Origin: DAIOFH01 sp036745875
Lineage (GTDB): Bacteria; Planctomycetota; SZUA-567
DNA length: 12,203 nt
NCBI GenBank assembly: GCA_036745875.1
Contig: DAIOFH010000121.1
Coordinates: forward strand, 1 to 12,203
Direction of reading: 5' to 3'
In this document: in pieces, positions 1 through 5,221 of the stretch
Position numbering within the stretch: position 1 is the stretch's first letter
How the letters are laid out: each line of letters starts with the position of its first letter
Made by a program: the position numbers and the translations under genes
The notes under the pieces: generated by a model
The model's database searches: none
Seen by the model: only the letters and a program-made list of their open reading frames with translations
Told to the model about the DNA's origin: nothing

Positions 1-14
1 CGCTACCGCTCGCT
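1..14. repeat. Left arm of 14-bp perfect inverted repeat flanking the four-helix-bundle gene
   Basis: Positions 1-14 (CGCTACCGCTCGCT) are the exact reverse complement of 401-414. Similarity continues inward imperfectly and ends in a TGGGG match (23-27 against 388-392). The left arm encodes the last residues (S-E-R) and stop of the minus-strand gene, so the repeat extends into the reading frame. It may continue left of the window. Confidence 0.8.
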
Positions 15-383
15 GGGCGAGGTGGGGTGTGAGTTTTTGGATTTTTTGATAATGGCTGTAAGTATTCTCATCAATTCTTCGCAGTCAGAGTAAATGCTAT
101 TGAATTCGTTATCATTCAGAAATTCGGTTTCATGTAAAAGCTCAAGCCAATACTCCGTTTCTGAACATTCCTTCAATCCGATGCCCATTTTTGAGATAAA
201 ATCCTTTTTGCTCTGGGCCTGGATCGCTTCTTTTACATTAGCACCGATACTTGTACCTGACTTCAGCATTTGTTTCGAAAGTACGTATTCTTTCTTCCCC
301 TCGCAAAGATATTTGTACAAATACACTATGCGCACTGCAAATGCCTTTGTCTTTTCCCTTATAATGTTCGTATTTGCAGCCAT
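3..383 (-). CDS. Four-helix-bundle protein, 23S rRNA intervening-sequence (IVP) family
   Basis: This is a 126-residue protein with an ATG start at 381-383 and a TAG stop at 3-5. It is not enzymatic by any motif I can see. The family (Pfam PF05635-like) forms small helical bundles that oligomerise. It was first described from ORFs inside intervening sequences of 23S rRNA and also occurs as stand-alone genes of unknown role. Supporting sequence includes the core SGTSIGANVKEA (about residues 43-54), then KKDFISKMGIGLKE and an ETEYWLELL helix. The length matches the family. The Shine-Dalgarno-like GGGGA lies 4 bases before the ATG, inside the inner part of the flanking inverted repeat. The gene runs in the same direction as rpoN, about 95 bases beyond its stop, but the repeats between them argue for a separately acquired element. 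The Avd protein of diversity-generating retroelements has a similar fold, but no reverse transcriptase is visible here. Confidence 0.85.
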   Translation of the reverse strand: MAANTNIIREKTKAFAVRIVYLYKYLCEGKKEYVLSKQMLKSGTSIGANVKEAIQAQSKKDFISKMGIGLKECSETEYWLELLHETEFLNDNEFNSIYSDCEELMRILTAIIKKSKNSHPTSPSER

Positions 384-400
384 TTTTCCCCAAACGCCGA

Positions 401-414
401 AGCGAGCGGTAGCG
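401..414. repeat. Right arm of inverted repeat flanking the four-helix-bundle gene
   Basis: AGCGAGCGGTAGCG is the perfect reverse complement of 1-14. Within and just past it the unit GCGAGCG is directly repeated (402-408 and 412-418). Together the arms delimit an element of about 414 bp holding one gene. Confidence 0.8.
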
Positions 415-443
415 AGCGATTACTAAATGAAAGAATTTCCAGC

Positions 444-474
444 ATTATCAATTATCAACTATCAATTATCAATT
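444..474. repeat. Heptamer tandem repeat, unit ATTATCA, about 4.4 copies
   Basis: The units are ATTATCA (444-450), ATTATCA (451-457), ACTATCA (458-464), ATTATCA (465-471) and a partial ATT. The repeat sits between the right arm of the inverted repeat and the rpoN stop codon (479-481). It resembles the short tandemly repeated heptanucleotide class known from several bacterial groups. Function is unknown. Confidence 0.85.
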
Positions 475-478
475 GCGG

Positions 479-2101
479 TTAATACTCTTTCCGATGGCTA
501 TGACTCGGATAACCAAGCTTTTCCCGATAATTGACGATCGAACGGCGTTTCAACTGGATGCCGTCCGCCGCCAGGCGCTCCATGATCTCGTTGTCGCGGA
601 GGGGGCGGCGTTTGTCCTCGGCTTCGATCATTTCCTTGATCTTGAGGAGGACGGAGGCGTTTGAGGTTACGGCATCCTGGCTGTCGCCTGTTGCGGACGC
701 GGCACCGCTGGTGCGGGCGAAAAAGTCCTTGAGCGGCTTGATGCCGAGGGGGGTGTCTATGTATTTGTCCTTCACCGCGCGGGAAACGGTGGAAATGTCG
801 TAGCCGACGCGGTCGGCGATGTCCTGCATGAAAAGAGGCGCGGGTGCGGGATTGCGCTCGGCAAGATAGTCCTGCTGGGCGTCTACAATCTCCGTCGCCA
901 CGGACAGGAGTGTCTTTTCGCGCTGCGCCACAGCTTTTACCAGCCATTGGGCGTTATTGTACTTTTCCCTGAATTTCTTCCCAAGGCCGGATTTGCGCAT
1001 CTGTTCCTTGAACTGCGTGAACGCCTCACTCTGCACCGGGTCTTTTTCCATCCGCTCCCTGAGGATCTTGCCGCGCCGCGAATTGTCGAAAAGGGCGGTG
1101 AAAAAGTCCGAAATCTGCGGCTGCACGCCGGATGTGAGGCGAACGGTGAATTCGCCTTCCGCATTTTCGTCCACCACCAGTTCCGGCCTGATCGCAGGCG
1201 GCGGCGGAGCGGAAAAGCCCGCGCCGGGATGGGGGTTCAGAGTGCGGATAAGGTCGCCCGCTTCCTTGATTTCCTCAAGGGAACACTTGAGGTCTTTGGC
1301 CATTTTGGGCAGCCTGTTCGCCGCCAGGTCCTCGAGATGGTGCTTGATAACGCCAAGCGCGATGTCGTTGTGCTCCGGGCGGTTCAGTAATTGCAACACG
1401 AGGCACTCGGAGAGATCCCGCGCGCCGACGCCGTCGGGATCGAGCTTTTGCAGTTCAAGAAGGGCTTCCTTCAACTCGTCCGCCGTCGGCGGCGGCTCCG
1501 GGAAGTCCTTGGGGATTGATGATTCGAGAGGATCAGTAAGCCAGCCGCGCGCATCGAGGCTTTCCACCATGCCGTCCGCGAGTATGCGGATGCGCTCCGG
1601 CATGGGCGTTTCCGCGAGCTGGGTATGCAGGTGCTCGGACAGCGACTGCGGCCGGGCGGGAGCGTTTGCTATGGGATCAAACGCCTCGTCGTCCTCCGGG
1701 TTGTACGATTGCCTTGGGGAGGCATAGTCGTCATAGACGTCGTCCCAGTTGTAGTCCACGTCGTCGACGTGCTCCAGGCCTTCGTGGCGGTCGCGGTCGG
1801 GGAAGACGTCCTCCGACAATTCGCTGGCTTCCTCGGTCTGCACCACCTGGCTGGTCTCGTTTTCCCGTTCCGCCTCGCCTTCGTCCGCTGCGGACCAGGC
1901 GCTGGCGTCCTCGGCGTCAAGTTCTTCCAGTTCGTTCAGTTCGAGAATGGGATTTTCCAGCTGTTCCTGTCGAAGCCGTTGCTCAAGCTGCATAAGCGGC
2001 ATCTGCAGAAGTTCCATTGACTGGATCATCTGCGGAGTCAGCGCCATTTCCAGGCGTTGCGCCACTTGCATAGCTAGGCCGGTCGACATTCCCGAACTCA
2101 T
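479..2101 (-). CDS. rpoN: RNA polymerase sigma-54 factor
   Basis: This 540-residue alternative sigma factor directs RNA polymerase to -24/-12 promoters and needs AAA+ activators. Region I is residues about 10-55, Gln/Leu/Met-rich, with MIQSMELLQMPLMQLEQ and ENPILEL. Region II is an unusually long acidic linker (about 55-145). The core-binding region carries LDPDGVGARDLSECLVLQLL. The helix-turn-helix region covers about 429-450 (ADRVGYDISTVSRAV), followed by DTPLGIKPLKDFF. The C-terminal RpoN box reads KRRSIVNYRE (518-527), where the family consensus is close to ARRTVAKYRE. At 540 residues it is longer than the usual 470-500, mainly because of region II. The ATG at 2099-2101 was chosen because region I starts just after it and AAGGA lies about 13 bases upstream. 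An ATG four codons in is an alternative. A sigma-70-like promoter is at 2192-2164. The regulon cannot be told from this window. Confidence 0.97.
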   Translation of the reverse strand: MSSGMSTGLAMQVAQRLEMALTPQMIQSMELLQMPLMQLEQRLRQEQLENPILELNELEELDAEDASAWSAADEGEAERENETSQVVQTEEASELSEDVFPDRDRHEGLEHVDDVDYNWDDVYDDYASPRQSYNPEDDEAFDPIANAPARPQSLSEHLHTQLAETPMPERIRILADGMVESLDARGWLTDPLESSIPKDFPEPPPTADELKEALLELQKLDPDGVGARDLSECLVLQLLNRPEHNDIALGVIKHHLEDLAANRLPKMAKDLKCSLEEIKEAGDLIRTLNPHPGAGFSAPPPPAIRPELVVDENAEGEFTVRLTSGVQPQISDFFTALFDNSRRGKILRERMEKDPVQSEAFTQFKEQMRKSGLGKKFREKYNNAQWLVKAVAQREKTLLSVATEIVDAQQDYLAERNPAPAPLFMQDIADRVGYDISTVSRAVKDKYIDTPLGIKPLKDFFARTSGAASATGDSQDAVTSNASVLLKIKEMIEAEDKRRPLRDNEIMERLAADGIQLKRRSIVNYREKLGYPSHSHRKEY

Positions 2102-2163
2102 TGTATTGATGGTATCCTTATGGCAGAAGATTTGCTAATGGGTAAACAAGCGTGTTATAGTTA

Positions 2164-2192
2164 TACATATGCGAAGCACGCACTATAGTCAA
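2164..2192 (-). promoter_or_regulatory. Candidate sigma-70 promoter for rpoN
   Basis: On the minus strand, TTGACT (2192-2187) is followed by a 17-base spacer and TATGTA (2169-2164), about 63 bases before the rpoN ATG. The -35 is strong and the -10 moderate. Two related motifs (AAGC...TATAG on the plus strand, 2148-2160 and 2174-2188) flank and overlap it. Confidence 0.5.
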
Positions 2193-2328
2193 CCGACAAA
2201 AAATGTGAAAAAACCTTTATTTGCCAAAAGAATTAATTGCCATGATTTCTTTTTTCCATTACCATAGCGTCACTCATTATGTTATCCCACACTCTTATAC
2301 TAATAAATGTAGGGAGATCCAATCAGCC

Positions 2329-4380
2329 ATGCGTCGGGCTATTATTTTTGCCATTCTTTTTCTGGCAGTATTTATCCAGACCAACGCCTTCGGCGTAAGC
2401 CTTGCACAAGGCAGGGATAGCAGCCATCCCTGGGATTACAAGCGAGTGTATTACGTCATTGAATACCTCGGGCAGCTGCGGGAAAAAGGCTTTTTCGTCC
2501 GCCGCCCCGGATCATACCAAAGACAACCTTGTATAATATATGACGAGGAAAAAACAAGCAATGCCTCCCTGAACGGACTTCCCGTCACCAGGGTCTTTCG
2601 CAGCAAAACCATCACCTCCCCGTCCGGCTCGGCCCTTTTCCGTAATGAAGAGGCGATTATGGGCGAAATGGGCATGGAAACAGTCGCCATCAGGGACGGC
2701 CTGGCGGAAATCCGCGCCAACGGCTATTTCGGACAGCCCATCGACCTCCCCGTACCCCCCGGAACGCTGTTTGAAATTTCCGGCGAATGGCTGGCCTCCA
2801 ACGGTCCGCAATCGGGAAAACGCCTTGGCGTGGATGTTCTTGACCGCGAAGGCCGCAGGATCCTCCGGGAAAACGTTGTCTATGGCGACAGGGAACCCGG
2901 TACCGGCGGCAATCCCGACGTATGGGTCGCCGAGTTCGCCGGCGACGGCGAACAGCCGATGCTCGCGCGTTTTACCCGTGACGGCCGTTTGCTGCGCCTC
3001 GAAGGCGAAGGACTGATCTATCAGGTTGTGTCCCGAGAAGAATACGACCAGGGCCGGATCTCCCCCCGGCAATCACTGTTCCGTTCGGGAGAAGAGGAAG
3101 AGTTCGCCTCCGCAATCGGCGGTCCCGGCGCGGTGAGTTACGGCGGTACCGGACAAGCGCCCGCCATCTCCATCGGTGCGGCGATCCCAGGTTGGGACAC
3201 GTTTGTCTGGCTGGTCATACAGGCCGGCCCCCCGGGAATGTGGGACAGGACGCTGCAGACTTCGGAATATGCCCAGATTGATAATCTTGGCGGGTATTAT
3301 TCCATCACCGCTATTCGCAACGCCCCGCGCGTTGATGTCAATCTGACCCTGCCGATGCAGACGCCGTCCGAAATCCAGCCCTATCTCGGGACGCATCCTC
3401 TCGTCCCCAGCCAGAATAACGCCATAATACGCGCCGCCAGGGCCGCTGTCGCCGATACCGAAACGCGCCGCCAGGAATCGAACGCCCTCAGGGCCGTCAG
3501 TTACCTGGCCGGTTGGATAAACCAGGAAATCGCCTTTGAATCGACGTTCAGGCCCAATGTCGCCGCCCCGGACATTCTGTCCAACCGTTCCGGCGACAGT
3601 CTGGGCCATGCCAGGCTGTTTGTCGCCATGGCACGGTCTTTGGGAATTCCGTCGCGGGTTTGCCAGGGTCTTTTGGTGCAGACTGGGCAAGCTGTGTTCC
3701 ATGCCTGGGCGGAAGCGTGGATCGGCGGCGTCTGGGTGCCTGTCGACACCACGGTGAGCCGCGTCGGTTTGCCCGCCGGCTATATTCTGGTTGAACGTTC
3801 CGGCCCCGACACTTCACTTGCAGGGGATTTTGTCGATTTCCTGCGCCAGCCGCAACTGACCCTCACTATGCTTTCCGCCGGACGCGAAACGCCCCTGGGT
3901 GCGCTGGCCGAACTTACCGTCAACGAACGCCGCACCTACGCCGCCTACGAGGGCGACTGGCTCGCCAACCTCTACTGGGGTTTTGCCATGCGCCTACCCG
4001 CCGGATGGAACGGCAAGGCAGGACTCAACAATGTGACGATCCAAAGTCCCGACCGCGAAGCCAACGTCACCTGCGAAGCCCTCCAGGGCGATTTCAGGGT
4101 GGGACAGGCGGAACTTGACAGTAATATAGAGAACCTGCGCGGCAACCTCCGCGCTTTCAGGCTTATCGACAGCCGTTTGGTCTCCTTTGACGCTGACGGC
4201 GCGACGCCTGCCTTGTATATGGATTTCGCCTGCGAGCAGAACGGGAAGAATTGGCGTTGCCGCCAGTATGTGCTGCCGCGCAGGCAAAGGGCGTTCAGGA
4301 TTTCCTTCTGGGCGCCGGCGGAGTTTTACGACAGTTATGCCGCCTATTTTGACAGCATTATCGCTTCTTTCGAGTATTGA
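2329..4380 (+). CDS. Secreted transglutaminase-fold protein with Ser in place of the catalytic Cys
   Basis: This is a 683-residue exported protein. ATG 2329 is preferred over an upstream in-frame TTG because it opens a signal peptide: MRR, a hydrophobic stretch to about residue 18, and likely cleavage after SLA (24-26). AGGGAG lies 12 bases upstream. Residues about 30-380 are beta-rich and not recognised. Residues about 395-490 match the transglutaminase-like core: RSGDSLGHARLF, GIPSR, FHAWAEAW and WVPVDTT. The triad positions are Ser424 (AGT), His458 and Asp473, whereas the family has GDC with Cys as nucleophile. Cys445 is nearby but not at the nucleophile position. Residues about 545-683 (GFAMRLPAGW to FDSIIASFEY) resemble the small alpha/beta PsbP/DcrB-type fold, which is my inference. 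The fold normally serves peptidase, amidase or cross-linking roles outside the cytoplasm. This copy may be non-catalytic, binding or structural. It is divergent from rpoN. A TATACT at 2296-2301 could be its -10, without a convincing -35. Confidence 0.85.
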   Translation: MRRAIIFAILFLAVFIQTNAFGVSLAQGRDSSHPWDYKRVYYVIEYLGQLREKGFFVRRPGSYQRQPCIIYDEEKTSNASLNGLPVTRVFRSKTITSPSGSALFRNEEAIMGEMGMETVAIRDGLAEIRANGYFGQPIDLPVPPGTLFEISGEWLASNGPQSGKRLGVDVLDREGRRILRENVVYGDREPGTGGNPDVWVAEFAGDGEQPMLARFTRDGRLLRLEGEGLIYQVVSREEYDQGRISPRQSLFRSGEEEEFASAIGGPGAVSYGGTGQAPAISIGAAIPGWDTFVWLVIQAGPPGMWDRTLQTSEYAQIDNLGGYYSITAIRNAPRVDVNLTLPMQTPSEIQPYLGTHPLVPSQNNAIIRAARAAVADTETRRQESNALRAVSYLAGWINQEIAFESTFRPNVAAPDILSNRSGDSLGHARLFVAMARSLGIPSRVCQGLLVQTGQAVFHAWAEAWIGGVWVPVDTTVSRVGLPAGYILVERSGPDTSLAGDFVDFLRQPQLTLTMLSAGRETPLGALAELTVNERRTYAAYEGDWLANLYWGFAMRLPAGWNGKAGLNNVTIQSPDREANVTCEALQGDFRVGQAELDSNIENLRGNLRAFRLIDSRLVSFDADGATPALYMDFACEQNGKNWRCRQYVLPRRQRAFRISFWAPAEFYDSYAAYFDSIIASFEY

Positions 4381-4444
4381 GTTTGCCTCTTGCATACCTG
4401 CGGGTAATTCCGCATAATATAATGTGGTTTTTCCTCGAATTCTT

Positions 4445-4471
4445 TAAAGCGACAGTGTTTTCCGCCGATAT
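4445..4471 (+). promoter_or_regulatory. Candidate sigma-28 (FliA/SigD) flagellar-type promoter
   Basis: TAAAGCGA (4445-4452), an 11-base spacer and GCCGATAT (4464-4471) match the known consensus TAAAGTTT-N11-GCCGATAA at 12 of 16 positions with exact spacing. The start site would be near 4478-4482, giving a leader of about 170 bases before the ATG at 4651. An overlapping TATACT (4469-4474) has no good -35 for sigma-70. Confidence 0.55.
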
Positions 4472-4477
4472 ACTATA

Positions 4478-4650
4478 TAGAGCTGTTCCGCTTCGCGGAT
4501 CGACGGAAAGCAAAAGGCAAAGCGGAATAAGAGAGGCGGGTGGCTGTTGGAATAACAGCCGCTGAGGCACAAAAAACTATCACGGATGATAGCCCTTGTT
4601 CGGTATTGGCTAAAGCTCGGCCGGGCGGGGGAAACTACAAGGAGAGTATC
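4478..4650 (+). promoter_or_regulatory. Structured 5' leader with A(N)GGA motifs and possible Shine-Dalgarno sequestration
   Basis: Several structures can be drawn. A hairpin TCCGC/GCGGA (4487-4499) competes with a longer pairing TTCCGCTT/AAGCGGAA (4486-4493 with 4520-4527). A 9-bp stem with one G-U pair is at 4540-4562 (loop GGAAT). A perfect 6-bp stem CTATCA/TGATAG is at 4577-4592 with loop CGGA. CCTTGT (4594-4599) can pair perfectly with ACAAGG (4637-4642), covering the ribosome site AAGGAG (4639-4644). A(N)GGA motifs occur at 4503-4507, 4582-4586 (in the hairpin loop) and 4639-4643 (at the ribosome site); the last sits in TACAAGGA, close to the CsrA consensus. No named riboswitch is recognised. 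Confidence 0.5.
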
Positions 4651-4965
4651 ATGAGTCTCGGTGCGATTCAGGACAACCTGGTCAAGACCAACCTTGTCCA
4701 ACAGACTCAATCGCGGAATGACGACGTCAACCGCAGCCAGGAGACGGCGCAGACCGTCCGCCAGCACGAACAGGATCGCCAGGGCGATCAGGTCGTGCTT
4801 ATGACCCACCAGTCGGAACAATCGGGCATCCGATCAGACCGCGAAGGCAGGGGTCAGGAAGAAGGCAAGAAAAAACGCCGCCAGAATTCCGAGGAAGACA
4901 CCCAGGAAGAAGCCACCGACACCTCCGGTCGCCACGAAATGCATCGGATCAATATAGTCATCTGA
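4651..4965 (+). CDS. Small charged, probably disordered protein of unknown function
   Basis: I do not recognise this 104-residue protein. ATG 4651 was chosen because a strong AAGGAG (4639-4644) sits 6 bases upstream; the frame is open further up but crosses leader hairpins. It has no signal peptide or membrane segment. Residues 1-50 are Gln/Asn/Asp-rich with helical, coiled-coil-like spacing. Residues about 58-78 are a charged stretch ending in the basic run KKKRRQ. Residues about 79-93 are acidic (EEDTQEEATD). The end, HEMHRINIVI, looks like a beta-strand. The layout (Q-rich helix, basic block, acidic block, hydrophobic tip) suggests a partner-binding or adaptor protein. The sigma-28-like promoter upstream points to flagellar-regulon expression, an inference from the promoter alone. 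No other flagellar gene is in the window. Confidence 0.75.
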   Translation: MSLGAIQDNLVKTNLVQQTQSRNDDVNRSQETAQTVRQHEQDRQGDQVVLMTHQSEQSGIRSDREGRGQEEGKKKRRQNSEEDTQEEATDTSGRHEMHRINIVI

Positions 4966-5003
4966 CCTGGTCAAAAAAATACCGAGTTTTGAAAAATTAT
5001 GCA

Positions 5004-5031
5004 TTGACAGGATTCCTGCAATAGCTATACT
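5004..5031 (+). promoter_or_regulatory. Sigma-70 promoter of tRNA-Phe
   Basis: A consensus TTGACA (5004-5009), a 16-base spacer and TATACT (5026-5031) lie immediately before the tRNA, predicting a start at about 5038, six bases before the mature 5' end. Confidence 0.85.
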
Positions 5032-5043
5032 CTTCTACTCCTC

Positions 5044-5119
5044 GCTGGGGTAGCTCAGTTGGTAGAGCACGGCCCTGAAAAGGCCGGTGTCGGCAGTTCA
5101 ACTCTGCCCCCCAGCACCA
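5044..5119 (+). tRNA. tRNA-Phe (anticodon GAA), CCA encoded
   Basis: A complete 76-base cloverleaf is present. The acceptor stem GCTGGGG/CCCCAGC (5044-5050 and 5109-5115) is perfect. The D stem is GCTC/GAGC. The anticodon stem CGGCC/GGCCG closes the loop CTGAAAA with anticodon GAA at 5077-5079. The variable loop is GTGTC, the T stem GGCAG/CTGCC with loop TTCAACT, the discriminator A5116, and CCA (5117-5119) is encoded. It reads UUC/UUU codons. It has its own promoter and terminator, so it is a single-gene unit. Confidence 0.98.
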
Positions 5120-5129
5120 ATGAACACTC

Positions 5130-5155
5130 AACCTTCCCTCACGGGAAGGTTTTTT
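5130..5155 (+). terminator. Rho-independent terminator of tRNA-Phe
   Basis: A 9-bp perfect stem AACCTTCCC/GGGAAGGTT (5130-5138 and 5143-5151) with loop TCAC is followed by a T run. It begins 10 bases past the CCA end and separates the tRNA from tilS. Confidence 0.9.
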
Positions 5156-5221
5156 CGTTTCTCCCTCCCCCATTCCACTATATCATGTCCGAATATCGTT
5201 GGATTTCGTTTGGAGTGGCGG

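Noticed and set aside
3..383. Avd component of a diversity-generating retroelement
   Set aside because: The fold is shared, but no reverse transcriptase, template repeat or variable repeat is seen in the window.
444..474. CRISPR array
   Set aside because: The repeats are 7 bases with no spacers, and no cas genes are present.
947..2020. Several plus-strand open frames opposite rpoN
   Set aside because: These are compositional shadows of rpoN. The minus strand encodes a full sigma-54 with all its regions.
2221..2328. Upstream TTG-started N-terminal extension of the secreted protein
   Set aside because: The extension lacks a ribosome site and would put a signal peptide 37 residues inside the protein. 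ATG 2329 opens the signal peptide directly.
4399..4414. Terminator for the secreted-protein gene (TGCGG/CCGCA stem)
   Set aside because: There are only 5 pairs and no T run directly after it, so it is too weak to call.
4611..4634. Second sigma-28 promoter at TAAAGCTC
   Set aside because: Nothing like GCCGATAA is found 11 bases downstream; the sequence there is G-rich.
4561..4650. c-di-GMP (GEMM) riboswitch, suggested by GGCTAAAGCTCGGCC
   Set aside because: The part resembles GCAAAGCC...CGGCC only loosely. About 17 extra bases separate it from the upstream hairpin, and the conserved first-strand residues are missing.
5087..5221. Extended TilS start beginning within the tRNA
   Set aside because: It would overlap the tRNA and its terminator. 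ATG 5222 has GGAG at good spacing and the family start is near the PP-loop.
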